Positions 7,472 through 18,959 of a DNA stretch of 41,689 nucleotides are shown here, piece after piece; the stretch's first letter is position 1; each line of letters starts with the position of its first letter. This DNA comes from an uncultured Acidimicrobiales bacterium. Its GTDB lineage: Bacteria; Actinomycetota; Acidimicrobiia; Acidimicrobiales; SZUA-35. The stretch spans positions 1-41,689 of the forward strand of contig CALHCB010000008.1 of NCBI GenBank assembly GCA_937930695.1. Reading direction: 5' to 3'. Both the position numbers and the translations under genes were made by a program. The notes under the pieces are model-generated. The model was given only the letters and a program-made list of their open reading frames with translations, was not told the origin of the DNA and did not search any database.

Positions 7472-8530
7472 ATGGCCGAGATTCTGGTTGCACTTTCTGG
7501 CGGCGTTGACTCATCCGTCGCAGCCGCGCTGTTGAAGCGCGAAGGTCATGATGTCACGACGGTGACGCTGAAGCTTTGGGGCGGCGAGACGGATTCGGGA
7601 TGCTGTTCGGTGTCCGACGTCGAGGACGCTCGCAGAGTTGCCCAGCAGCTTGGTGTTGATCATCACGTCTTCAACTTTGGCGATGACTTTGAAGAACATG
7701 TTGTCGAGCCATATGTAGCGGCCTATGCCGAGGGACGGGTGCCCAACCCGTGCGTCGAGTGCAACCGGCACATCAAGTTCGACAAACTGTTTCGCCGGGC
7801 CGACGCGCTGGGGTTCGATCTCATTGCCACGGGTCACCATGCTCGGGTCATCGACGTCGGTGACGGCACGCGCCGGATCGGTCGAGGTGCAGATCCAGCG
7901 AAGGATCAGAGCTACGTGTTGCACATGCTCGGTCAAGATCAGCTGGCGAGACTGATGTTGCCGGTCGGCGAGTTCACAAAGGACGAGGTCCGTGAACTGG
8001 CGTTGGAGCTTGATCTGCGAACGGCGAACAAGCCAGACAGCCAAGATGTGTGCTTCATCGAGCGCAGCCCAGGGCGCGGCGACGCTGGTCGACGAGCCTT
8101 CCTTGGCGACCGCATCCCACTTCGGCCGGCCAAGATCGTCGACCAGTCGGGAGCTGAGGTTGGCGCTGCGCCGTCAATCGAATTGGTCACGGTCGGTCAA
8201 CGCAAGGGTCTCGACCTCGGTGGAGCAACCGAGCGTCGGTACGTCGTCGACATCGATCACACAACCGACACGGTCACAGTCGGTCCGTTCGAAGACACCT
8301 TGACAGCCCGTACTGAAGTTCCCGACCTGACGTGGACGAACGGTGCCATCGATGGCGAACTCACGGTCCAATGTTCGGCTCACGGGGCCCGACGGCCCGC
8401 AACGGTTACCAACACAACCATCGTGTGGTCTGAGCCGCAGCCACGGGTGGCGCTCGGCCAATCAGTGGTGCTGTACCTCGAAGACGAGGTCGTGGGCGGC
8501 GGGATCGCTGGTGAAGAACATCAGCCGTGA
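7472..8530 (+). CDS. mnmA: tRNA-specific 2-thiouridylase MnmA
   Basis: A 352-residue enzyme that thiolates U34 in the wobble position of tRNA-Lys, tRNA-Glu and tRNA-Gln. The ATP-binding PP-loop is SGGVDSS (residues 9-15). The catalytic cysteine pair is in NPCVECNRHIKF (Cys94) and DSQDVCFI (Cys194). ATGHHARV and KDQSYVLHML are further family blocks, followed by the C-terminal beta-barrel regions with TVGQRKGL. It starts one base after the cysteine desulfurase stop, so the two probably form an operon and a sulfur relay. No dedicated TusABCDE relay is visible, consistent with direct transfer from the desulfurase in many bacteria. Confidence 0.95.
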   Translation: MAEILVALSGGVDSSVAAALLKREGHDVTTVTLKLWGGETDSGCCSVSDVEDARRVAQQLGVDHHVFNFGDDFEEHVVEPYVAAYAEGRVPNPCVECNRHIKFDKLFRRADALGFDLIATGHHARVIDVGDGTRRIGRGADPAKDQSYVLHMLGQDQLARLMLPVGEFTKDEVRELALELDLRTANKPDSQDVCFIERSPGRGDAGRRAFLGDRIPLRPAKIVDQSGAEVGAAPSIELVTVGQRKGLDLGGATERRYVVDIDHTTDTVTVGPFEDTLTARTEVPDLTWTNGAIDGELTVQCSAHGARRPATVTNTTIVWSEPQPRVALGQSVVLYLEDEVVGGGIAGEEHQP

Positions 8531-8534
8531 GCAG

Positions 8535-9488
8535 ATGACTCGCCAGCTATCGGCCGATGAGCTCGCAGAAGCCGTCGAAGTCTTGGCCCAGGGCGGGCTC
8601 GTGGCCTTTCCGACCGAGACGGTCTACGGACTTGGGGCCGACGCCGAGAACTCAGAAGCGGTGAAGAAGATCTATGCCGCCAAGGGGCGGCCGATCGGTC
8701 ATCCACTCATCGTGCACATCGCGAACGCTGATGTTGCGTGGAGTTGGGCGAGCGAGGTGCCCGATGCAGCCCGCGCCCTCGCAGCCGCCTTCTGGCCGGG
8801 CCCGCTCACGATGATTCTTCCTCGCTCTGATCGAGCCGCAGTCGAGACAGTCGGCGGCCGCGATTCGATCGGACTGCGGGTTCCCGATCATCAGGTCACG
8901 CTCGATCTATTGGCGAGATTCGATGGTGGTCTGGCCGGTCCTTCAGCAAATCGGTTCGGACACGTCAGCCCAACGACTGCCGCCCACGTGCTGGCCGATC
9001 TCGATGGTCGTATCGATGCGGTGATCGAAGGCGGTCCGTCTCGCGTCGGACTCGAATCGACCATCGTCGAATTCTCGTCCGGCGAGGCGACGCTGCTTCG
9101 ACCCGGCGGGATTTCGGCGGCGGAGGTCCAGGGTGTGCTCGACGACTTTGGTCTTGTCCTCAACGACGGTCGCGGTGGTGAATCACGAGCAGCGGGAATG
9201 CTTGCCTCGCACTACTCGCCGAACGCTCGGGTCGTTGTCGTCGCTGAACTGGCCGACATCACGATGCAAGCCGGTGACGTGGTGATCTCTGCCGGCCCGC
9301 TGGATGGCTTGGAAGGTCACGAGCTACCGGCCGACGCAGAAGGGTTCGCTGAGGGGTTGTACGCCGCCCTTCGAACGGCGGATCTGACCTGCACCGGCCG
9401 GATTCTCGTGGTGATGCCGGGGAGCGGTCGCTTGCTCGACGCGGTGAGAGACAGGTTGGCGAAAGCGGCATTCGAAGAACAGTCCTAA
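8535..9488 (+). CDS. L-threonylcarbamoyladenylate synthase (Sua5/YwlC/TsaC)
   Basis: About 317 residues from ATG 8535; GTG 8511, overlapping the mnmA 3' end, is an alternative. It condenses threonine, bicarbonate and ATP into threonylcarbamoyl-AMP for t6A37 in ANN-decoding tRNAs. The YrdC/Sua5 domain shows GGLVAFPTETVYGLGADA, KIYAAKGRPIGHPLIVHI with the Lys50-Gly-Arg52 pair, FWPGPLTMIL, GLRVPDH and the SANRFG block. A C-terminal Sua5 domain follows (SHYSPNARVVVV onward), so this is the long two-domain form rather than short TsaC. It follows mnmA almost without a gap, linking two anticodon-loop modifications in one operon. Confidence 0.93.
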   Translation: MTRQLSADELAEAVEVLAQGGLVAFPTETVYGLGADAENSEAVKKIYAAKGRPIGHPLIVHIANADVAWSWASEVPDAARALAAAFWPGPLTMILPRSDRAAVETVGGRDSIGLRVPDHQVTLDLLARFDGGLAGPSANRFGHVSPTTAAHVLADLDGRIDAVIEGGPSRVGLESTIVEFSSGEATLLRPGGISAAEVQGVLDDFGLVLNDGRGGESRAAGMLASHYSPNARVVVVAELADITMQAGDVVISAGPLDGLEGHELPADAEGFAEGLYAALRTADLTCTGRILVVMPGSGRLLDAVRDRLAKAAFEEQS

Positions 9489-9491
9489 GCT
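9486..9491 (+). promoter_or_regulatory. -10 box overlapping the upstream stop codon
   Basis: TAAGCT lies six bases before the ATG at 9498. Its first three bases are the TAA stop codon of the Sua5 gene, so the aldolase can have its own leaderless start although it follows closely. Confidence 0.5.
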
Positions 9492-9497
9492 GCGACA

Positions 9498-10283
9498 ATG
9501 GTCGGTGACTATCCAAACTTCACCAGCGAGGTTTACCGCGCAGAACGGACGATCGCAGAAGAACGCGCTCACCGTAAACGTATGTGTGCCCTGGGGTATC
9601 GAGTGTTCGGAGCAATGCGTTGGGGTCAACTCGGCGACGGACACATCAGCGCTCGTGACCCCGAGTGGACCGACCACTTCTGGTTGCTCGACTACGGCGT
9701 TCCGTTCGGACAGGCGACCGTTGACACCCTCGTGCTTGTTGGCCCTGATGGCAACCTGGTGGAGCACGAGGGAAGCCGCGGGAGCGGTATCAACACCGCG
9801 GGCTACAACATTCATCATCCGATTCTTGAAGCCCGGCCCGATGTGGTGTCGATCGCACACACCCACACGCCGTACGGCACACCATGGTCTGCCAACGTCA
9901 AACCGTTCGAGGCGATCAGCCAAGAAGCGACCGCGTTCGTGTTCGATCAGTCAATGTTCGACGACGAAGAAGTCGAAGTGCTGTCCGTTGATGGAGGGCG
10001 GCGGATTGCCGCCGCCGCAGGTGCTTCGCGTCTGTGCATCTTGCGGAACCACGGACTGGTCACTCTTGGCGCAACCGTCGAAGAAACCGTTGGATTCTTC
10101 GTGCTCGCCGAGCGGGTTGCCGAGGTGCATGTGAAGGCACCGAATGCCAAGCCGATCTCAGACGAAGCAGCGAAAATCGCAGCGGCGAGTCTGGCCGACC
10201 CGGAAAGTGGCTGGCGAAGCTTCCATTGGCTGCTGGGCAGCCTGGTGCCTGACCTCACCTGCGTCGATTCGCAGGGTTCGTGA
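9498..10283 (+). CDS. Class II aldolase/adducin family protein
   Basis: A 261-residue protein with the zinc-binding pattern of the family: His121 and His123 in AHTHTPYGTPW and His185 in RNHGLVTLG. An earlier block, WGQLGDGHISARDP, corresponds to the phosphate-binding loop region. Family members split or rearrange sugar phosphates such as fuculose-1-phosphate or ribulose-5-phosphate; eukaryotic adducins and many bacterial members of this form have no assigned substrate. There is no sugar operon around it. It is convergent, 12 bases from the next gene's stop, and appears leaderless. Confidence 0.85.
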   Translation: MVGDYPNFTSEVYRAERTIAEERAHRKRMCALGYRVFGAMRWGQLGDGHISARDPEWTDHFWLLDYGVPFGQATVDTLVLVGPDGNLVEHEGSRGSGINTAGYNIHHPILEARPDVVSIAHTHTPYGTPWSANVKPFEAISQEATAFVFDQSMFDDEEVEVLSVDGGRRIAAAAGASRLCILRNHGLVTLGATVEETVGFFVLAERVAEVHVKAPNAKPISDEAAKIAAASLADPESGWRSFHWLLGSLVPDLTCVDSQGS

Positions 10284-10295
10284 TTTGCTCGCCAA

Positions 10296-13789
<3,494 letters not shown>

Positions 13790-13890
13790 TGTTTCAGTGT
13801 GCCTCGCCGCAACGTGATCAAGCGTCGTTTTCTTCAGAATCTCTGAGCGCGTGTAGCAGCAGCCCTTTCCGTGCTGATTGACTCCACAGC

Positions 13891-13931
13891 GTGGCCACCG
13901 GTAATTTGCCGCCGCCCTTACCGGTGGCCAC
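13891..13931 (+). terminator. Perfect 14-bp hairpin followed by T-rich run
   Basis: GTGGCCACCGGTAA (13891-13904) pairs without mismatch with TTACCGGTGGCCAC (13918-13931) around a 13-base loop. ACTTTCTCTTTT follows on the plus strand, as in a Rho-independent terminator. It lies between divergent genes, so it probably stops plus-strand transcripts arriving from ligA or a small RNA before the kinase gene. Confidence 0.6.
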
Positions 13932-14031
13932 ACTTTCTCTTTTCGTGCGCCGATGCAGTCCGATGTGACTTCCGGGTAACGATCCGGAGCGCCGATTCGG
14001 ATGATGGCACCGACCACCGTCTGGTGTTCAG

Positions 14032-14037
14032 TACGAT
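14032..14037 (+). promoter_or_regulatory. -10 box for leaderless kinase gene
   Basis: TACGAT lies six bases before the GTG at 14044; no ribosome site is present. Confidence 0.55.
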
Positions 14038-14043
14038 TTACCC

Positions 14044-16053
14044 GTGAGCACCGTGCCCTCAAGCCCCTCGATGGAGGCCTCGCGTTACGTTGGCCGAGTC
14101 ATCGCGGGTCGCTATCACCTCATCGCTCCCATCGGGAGCGGCGCCTCAGCAACGGTGTTCTTGGCCCAAGATGCTCGGCTTGGACGTCGAATCGCCATCA
14201 AGATGGCCCACCCCGCTCTGGTCGGTGACTCGCAGTTCCGTCGCCGATTCCAAGCCGAGGCACGGGCCGCAGCCCAGTTGAGCCATCCCCACCTGTTGCC
14301 AGTCTTCGATTGGGGCGATGACCCTGATGTGTACCTCGTCACCGAATTGCTCGCCGGGGGGAGCCTCCGATCCATGCTCGAAGAGGGGCATCGGCTTTCG
14401 ATTTCACAGGCGCTCGTCATTGGATTGCACGCCGCAGAAGGTCTGAGCCACGCCCACCGTCGAGGGTTCGTGCATCGCGACATCAAGCCGGCCAACCTGC
14501 TCTTTGGTTCTGAGGGTCGGCTCCGAGTGGCCGACTTTGGGATCGCTCGAGCCGTTGCCGAGGCGGCGTGGACTGAGCCAGAGGGTGCCTTGATCGGAAC
14601 GGCAAGATACGCCGCTCCAGAACAAGCAACGGGAAGTTCGATCGATGGACGGGCTGACATCTACGCCCTCGCGCTGACCTTGATCGAAGCAGTGACGGGG
14701 AGTGTCCCCTTGGTCGAAGGCTCACCGCTCGGCACGATGATTCGGCGGCAAGACACGGACCTGCCGGTGGGTGAAGAGCTGGGGCCCCTGGTGTCTGTGT
14801 TGACCCAGGCCGGTCGGGTCGATCCAAACGAACGCCCAGACGCCGCAGAGTTCGCCCAACTGCTCACTGCCGCCGCCACTGGTCTTCCGCGCCCACGCCG
14901 GCTTCCGCTCATCCGGCTCGATGAAGATCGCCTCATGGCATCTCTGGACAGCGGCGAGGTCGCCGGCCATGGTCAAGTCGCTGCCGAACGAGTCGTCGTT
15001 GATCCAGAAAACGACCTCATCGATTTGTCTGACAGCCTTGATTCGTCTGTTGAAGGCGACGGGGACGACTCGGGCTCATTCAGCAAGTTCGATTTCGGTG
15101 AGGAGCTGAGTGGCGCGGCCGCCGAGGAGTACGAACCCGTCGAGAGCCGGGGCCGCATTTTTGCTATCGCCTTGCTCATGATTTTGCTTGCCGGTGTCGC
15201 CGGTGCCATTGCGTTGTTTCCTCGCGATGACGAGGCGCCCGCTGTGGTCGTGCCCGAACCCGTTTTGCTCGGCAATTACGTCGGCCAGCCAATCGAAGAT
15301 GTGCGAGTCGACGCCAGGGTGAACGGCTGGGTGCTCACCGAAGAAGAGCAGCGGATCGATGACGTCGCCGTTGGTGAGATCGTGGCCCAGACTCCCGTCG
15401 TGGGTACCGAGCTCGAAGAAGGCGCTGCAATCAACGTCGTCGTGGCTTCAGGTGCAGTTCTCCGCACGGTTCCAGACGTTGTCGGTCTCACTCGCCTCGA
15501 TGCGGTGGCGCGCCTGGGCAATGCTGGTCTCGTGCTCGGCACCGTCGACAGCACGGTTTTTGATGAAGAAGCTGAGGTCGGGATCGTCTTGGCATCGACA
15601 CCAACGCTGGGTGGTGAGGTGGAAACCGGCACGGTCGTCGATCTCGTGGTCAGTGCTGGCCCGGCACCGCGCATCGTCCCTGATCTGAACGGGTTGACGC
15701 TGGTCGATGCTGATGCCGCGATCGTTGGGCTCGGCCTCGTGCCGACGCTGGTCGAGGAATACTCGATGACTGCGCCGCAAGGAACAATCATCTCGGCATC
15801 ACCTGCTGCCGGAGCCGAGCTGGCGCGGGGTGACGCCGTCGAACTCATCGTGTCGCTTGGTCTCCCATTCGTCGTGGTTCCCGATCTCACCGATCTCCGG
15901 GGCGGAGAAGCCGATGAGCAGCTGACTGCTGCCGGCTTTGTCGTTGTCGACACAGTCGGTCCACCGAATGGTGAGGTGCTCGGAACCGACCCACCGGCAG
16001 GTGAGAGCCACCGACATGGCTCAGAGATTCGCATCTTCACCCGACAGCGTTGA
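14044..16053 (+). CDS. PASTA-domain serine/threonine protein kinase (PknB-like)
   Basis: A 669-residue transmembrane kinase. The kinase domain (about residues 24-290) has the Gly loop GSGASATVF, catalytic Lys53 in AIKMAHP, HRDIKPANLLF (Asp146, Asn151), DFG (Asp164) and the APEQATG substrate loop. An acidic juxtamembrane segment rich in Asp/Glu/Ser precedes one membrane span (about residues 370-392). Four extracellular PASTA repeats follow, each with a PDVVGL-like or equivalent start. PASTA domains bind muropeptides or peptidoglycan, so the protein likely couples cell-wall state to phosphorylation. It lacks the usual neighbours (pknA, pbpA, rodA, pstP) and stands alone after ligA and a terminator-like hairpin. 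Starts apparently leaderless. Confidence 0.95.
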   Translation: MSTVPSSPSMEASRYVGRVIAGRYHLIAPIGSGASATVFLAQDARLGRRIAIKMAHPALVGDSQFRRRFQAEARAAAQLSHPHLLPVFDWGDDPDVYLVTELLAGGSLRSMLEEGHRLSISQALVIGLHAAEGLSHAHRRGFVHRDIKPANLLFGSEGRLRVADFGIARAVAEAAWTEPEGALIGTARYAAPEQATGSSIDGRADIYALALTLIEAVTGSVPLVEGSPLGTMIRRQDTDLPVGEELGPLVSVLTQAGRVDPNERPDAAEFAQLLTAAATGLPRPRRLPLIRLDEDRLMASLDSGEVAGHGQVAAERVVVDPENDLIDLSDSLDSSVEGDGDDSGSFSKFDFGEELSGAAAEEYEPVESRGRIFAIALLMILLAGVAGAIALFPRDDEAPAVVVPEPVLLGNYVGQPIEDVRVDARVNGWVLTEEEQRIDDVAVGEIVAQTPVVGTELEEGAAINVVVASGAVLRTVPDVVGLTRLDAVARLGNAGLVLGTVDSTVFDEEAEVGIVLASTPTLGGEVETGTVVDLVVSAGPAPRIVPDLNGLTLVDADAAIVGLGLVPTLVEEYSMTAPQGTIISASPAAGAELARGDAVELIVSLGLPFVVVPDLTDLRGGEADEQLTAAGFVVVDTVGPPNGEVLGTDPPAGESHRHGSEIRIFTRQR

Positions 16054-16092
16054 CAAACGTGTTCGGTGTCACAACAGCATGATTGATGGTGT

Positions 16093-16117
16093 CGCGCTCC
16101 ACAGCGCGCCGTAGGGT
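16093..16117 (+). promoter_or_regulatory. Inverted repeat and -10 box upstream of MFS efflux gene
   Basis: CGCGCT (16093-16098) and AGCGCG (16103-16108) form a perfect 6-bp inverted repeat around CCAC, three bases before TAGGGT (16112-16117). TAGGGT is six bases before the GTG at 16124. The repeat could be the operator of an efflux regulator, or a weak terminator of the kinase gene. Confidence 0.45.
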
Positions 16118-16123
16118 CCCGCA

Positions 16124-17677
16124 GTGGCCCGCCTCGATCCCAGCGATGAGCACGATGAACCGGCTCGCCTGACGCCGCTGACCGACAGCGGTGCCGGCTC
16201 GCTGCCGATGTCGGTGGTGCCGTGGACGCTGTTGATGGCTCGTCGCCGGGTCGCCGGTCGGGCGCAGCGGCACAGCGGCTTTCAGTCCATTGCTCTGATG
16301 TTCGTGCTCGGTGCAATGTTCGCGGTGAACATCAGCGTCACGTTGGTGGCCGTTGTGATCCCGACGATTGCGTCCGATCTCGGAGCGAGTGAGTCCACAG
16401 TCGTGTGGGCCGTGACAGGTCCGATTCTTGCCGCCGCGGTTCTGGGACCAACGTTTGGAAAGATCGGCGACCAGCGCGGCCATCGGACGGTGTTTCTGTC
16501 TGGGCTGCTCATGAACGCCGTCTTCACGCTGCTGGTTGCGTTCTCTTGGAACGGGGTCTCGTTCGTCAGCTTTCGTCTGTTGGCCGCGGTGGGCGGGGCG
16601 GCCATTGGGCCGTCAGCCTTGGCCTTCATCAATCGGCTCTTTGGTCCCGACGACCGAGCGACGGCGCTCGGATTCTGGTCCTTCGTCGGTGCAGGTTCGC
16701 CAGTCATCGGAGTGGTAGTTGGAGGGCTGGTCATCGACAGTTGGGGCTGGCGTCCCGTGTTCTGGTTCCAGGCCCCGCTGGTGTTGATCGCCATGATCGC
16801 AGCCGGGTTTGTGCTCCCCGAAACCTCGCGTCGGGCGCGGGAACGATTTGATATTGCCGGGGCCGTGATGCTCGCGGCGGCGGTCGGTGGTGGTCTCATG
16901 GCGGTCACGCTCGTGGGACAAACGGGCCCTACTCCGCTCGTGCTGAGTCTCTTCGTGGGTTCGCTCGTCGGGTTGGGAATCTTCACCAGAATCGAGCAGC
17001 GTTCGCCTCATCCCCTGATTCCGCCGCGCTATTGGAAGATGCGAGGATTCGTTGTGCCGACAACGGTCCTCACCTTGCTGTTTGCGGCCTACATGGGCAG
17101 TTTCGTGCTCACCCCGCTCATGTTGCAGTCCGGTCCCTTTGGCTTCACTGCGGCCCAGACCGGACTCGTCATCATCTGTCGACCGTTGCTCTTTGCGGTC
17201 ACCGGTCCGATCGCTGGCTCGTTGGCACCAAGACTGGGCGATCGGCTTCTCGCCGGGTTCGGTACGTTCTGCGTTGCGTCCTCAATGTTCCTGCTCAGCA
17301 TGGCCCGGCCCGGCCAGACACTGCTGTTTGTTGCCCTTGCGTTGGGCATTGCCGGGATCGGAGCGGGCGCCGCAGCTCCGGTATTGAGTGCTCGAGTGGC
17401 CAACACTGTTGCTGCGGAAGATCTTGGAGTTGCCGGGGCCGCGCAACAAATGGTGCAGCAGTTCGGGCTCGTGATCGGAATTCAGGCATTGCAGGCGTTA
17501 CAGACCACGCTTGCCACCGAGGAAGCAGATGGCTCGGTCCTGAACGACACCTTGATCCGGAGCTACAGCGTTTCGTTTCGGGTTGCCATGGGGATCGCCC
17601 TCATCGGATCGCTCTTCACGTTGGCGCTACGTCGCTTCCCTGCACAGCAGCCGGCTACCGGCCAGACTGCCAACTAG
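16124..17677 (+). CDS. MFS efflux transporter, DHA2-like
   Basis: A 517-residue protein with about 14 membrane spans after a polar N-terminus of about 50 residues. The first span pair ends with the motif A variant GKIGDQRGHRTVF. The antiporter motif C region is AGSPVIGVVVGGLVID in TM5, which marks drug:H+ antiporters. The middle and C-terminal halves (for example APVLSARVANTVAAEDLGVAGAAQQMVQQFG) match the DHA2 family of multidrug exporters. Substrate unknown. It appears leaderless. Its stop codon overlaps that of the convergent SCP2-like gene in CTAG (17674-17677). Confidence 0.88.
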   Translation: MARLDPSDEHDEPARLTPLTDSGAGSLPMSVVPWTLLMARRRVAGRAQRHSGFQSIALMFVLGAMFAVNISVTLVAVVIPTIASDLGASESTVVWAVTGPILAAAVLGPTFGKIGDQRGHRTVFLSGLLMNAVFTLLVAFSWNGVSFVSFRLLAAVGGAAIGPSALAFINRLFGPDDRATALGFWSFVGAGSPVIGVVVGGLVIDSWGWRPVFWFQAPLVLIAMIAAGFVLPETSRRARERFDIAGAVMLAAAVGGGLMAVTLVGQTGPTPLVLSLFVGSLVGLGIFTRIEQRSPHPLIPPRYWKMRGFVVPTTVLTLLFAAYMGSFVLTPLMLQSGPFGFTAAQTGLVIICRPLLFAVTGPIAGSLAPRLGDRLLAGFGTFCVASSMFLLSMARPGQTLLFVALALGIAGIGAGAAAPVLSARVANTVAAEDLGVAGAAQQMVQQFGLVIGIQALQALQTTLATEEADGSVLNDTLIRSYSVSFRVAMGIALIGSLFTLALRRFPAQQPATGQTAN

Positions 17678-18102
17678 GTCTCCGGATCCTCAGCAGTCAT
17701 CGCGGCAAGCCGCTCGTACATCTCGACGGCCTCGTCACCTGGCGCCTGAGCTTGCAGCATCATGAGTCGAGACGCGTCGCCTTCGACGAAGATCTTGCCG
17801 CCGAGAAACGCTTGCATGACGGCCTGCTGATCTCGAGTCACGAATGCAGCCTTCGATGTTTCGTAGTCGACGGTGATGGTGAGCTCTGGTTCCTCGATAT
17901 GTCCCTGCTCGATGATCAGCTCGCCATTGCTGGAGTCGATGTGGCCATCAAGGTTGCCGTCGCGATGAGGAACGTCAGTGATGATCACGTTCAGTTTGAC
18001 GGCAACCGGAGGATCCGGAATTCGTTCGGCGAACTCTTCTCGGAGCTCTCGAGCGGCTTGGATCCACTCGTCGGAGAGGAAGAGATGGGTGGTTTCAGGC
18101 AC
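17674..18102 (-). CDS. SCP2 sterol-binding-domain-like protein
   Basis: A 142-residue soluble protein; GTG 18102 is preferred, with GGAG about ten bases ahead, over the TTG at 18144. The pattern is that of SCP2-like lipid-binding folds: LSDEWIQAARELREEF at the start, strands VAVKLNVIITDVP, GELIIEQGHIEEPELTITVDYETSKAAFV, then helix DQQAVMQAFLGGKIFVEGDASRL and a C-terminal helix. The G-x-I-x-VEGD segment is characteristic of bacterial SCP2-like proteins, which bind hydrophobic ligands of unknown identity. It is divergent from the ferredoxin gene and tail-to-tail with the MFS gene. Confidence 0.75.
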   Translation of the reverse strand: MPETTHLFLSDEWIQAARELREEFAERIPDPPVAVKLNVIITDVPHRDGNLDGHIDSSNGELIIEQGHIEEPELTITVDYETSKAAFVTRDQQAVMQAFLGGKIFVEGDASRLMMLQAQAPGDEAVEMYERLAAMTAEDPET

Positions 18103-18153
18103 GAGATGGACGCTCCGGACAGGTGCTGGGACAGGTTGTCTCAACTGGTGGGG

Positions 18154-18184
18154 ACTTTAGCCAACGCTACCTGGGCACTACGAT
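18154..18184. promoter_or_regulatory. Divergent promoter region of SCP2-like and ferredoxin genes
   Basis: On the plus strand TACGAT (18179-18184) lies seven bases before the ferredoxin ATG. On the minus strand TAAAGT (18159-18154) would start the SCP2-like transcript about 45 bases ahead of its GTG. Confidence 0.4.
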
Positions 18185-18191
18185 CCTGAAG

Positions 18192-18521
18192 ATGACCGCC
18201 GCTTCGAGTGACGACAAACCCAAGAGCGGCCGACAATTGCGTCTCGAAACGCGAGAACGAAATCCGGTGTGGAAGAACGCGCCGATGAAGATCGACATGA
18301 GTACGTGCATCAATTGCGATGCCTGTCTGCGGGCTTGTCCGAAGCCGCTCGGGGCGATTTTCAACCACGGAATCGACGTCGTCATCATCCCTGAGCTCTG
18401 TTCGGGATGCGACAAGTGCCTTCCTCCGTGCCCGGTCGATTGCATCCACCCGGATCCTGATTGGACCCCTGCTCCCGACGCATGGTGGGACGAACAGGAA
18501 TTCGAGGATCCCTATGCCTGA
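18192..18521 (+). CDS. Ferredoxin-like protein with two [4Fe-4S] motifs
   Basis: A 109-residue protein from ATG 18192. After a ~30-residue polar, basic N-terminus there are two cluster motifs: Cys39, Cys42, Cys45, Cys49-Pro in CINCDACLRACP, and Cys70, Cys73, Cys76, Cys80-Pro in CSGCDKCLPPCP, plus Cys84. This is the bacterial dicluster ferredoxin fold; it should carry low-potential electrons between soluble redox enzymes. The partner is not evident from its neighbours. The C-terminal tail is acidic and Trp-rich. It probably precedes the yjbR-like gene in one transcript (30 bases between them). Confidence 0.9.
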   Translation: MTAASSDDKPKSGRQLRLETRERNPVWKNAPMKIDMSTCINCDACLRACPKPLGAIFNHGIDVVIIPELCSGCDKCLPPCPVDCIHPDPDWTPAPDAWWDEQEFEDPYA

Positions 18522-18551
18522 TCTTGCAGCTGTTCCGCGAGGTCGGCGGAG

Positions 18552-18929
18552 GTGAATGAACAGGGCGTTCTGGAGTTGGTTCGCGAGATAGCGCTCGCGC
18601 TACCAGAGACGTCCGAGCGCCTCAGCCACGGTGCGCCTACCTTCTTCATTCGGAACAAGAAGACGTTCGTCATGTTCATGAAGGACCACCACGGCGACGG
18701 TCGCGTCGGAATCTGGGCCAGTGCCCCCGCTGGTGTGCAAGCAGAACTCGTGGAACAGGATGGCGAGCGCTTCTACGTTCCGCCGTATGTCGGACACCGT
18801 GGATGGATCGGCCTGCGACTCGACATCGATCTTGATCGGGAGGAGCTCCTCGGTGTGATCACCGATGCCTACCGAAACGTCGCGCCGAAGACGTTGGTCA
18901 GACTTCTGGACGAGGAAAATCCCACCTAG
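18552..18929 (+). CDS. MmcQ/YjbR family protein
   Basis: A 125-residue protein from GTG 18552. The layout matches the MmcQ/YjbR (CyaY-like fold) family: an N-terminal helix VLELVREIALALPETSERL, then SHGAPTFFIRNKKTFVMFM strands, GVQAELVEQDGERFYVPPYVGHRGWIGLRLD, and a C-terminal helix LLGVITDAYRNVAPKTLV. The family is often labelled DNA-binding, but no biochemical role is firmly known. It lies 30 bases after the ferredoxin gene and 30 bases before gatC, which seems to have its own promoter. Confidence 0.85.
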   Translation: MNEQGVLELVREIALALPETSERLSHGAPTFFIRNKKTFVMFMKDHHGDGRVGIWASAPAGVQAELVEQDGERFYVPPYVGHRGWIGLRLDIDLDREELLGVITDAYRNVAPKTLVRLLDEENPT

Positions 18930-18947
18930 AGCCGTCCACAGGGGGGA

Positions 18948-18953
18948 TAGGTT
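18948..18953 (+). promoter_or_regulatory. -10 box for leaderless gatC
   Basis: TAGGTT lies six bases before the GTG at 18960, giving the gatCAB operon its own leaderless start. Confidence 0.5.
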
Positions 18954-18959
18954 GGATCA

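Noticed and set aside
13800-13890. Possible tRNA or SRP-type RNA before the hairpin
   Set aside because: No cloverleaf, no CCA-adjacent T-loop sequence and no SRP tetraloop signature; only weak stems are visible.
15276-16316. 346-residue minus-strand frame
   Set aside because: Shadow of the PASTA repeats; Ser/Thr/Ala-rich composition follows from the repeated coding strand.
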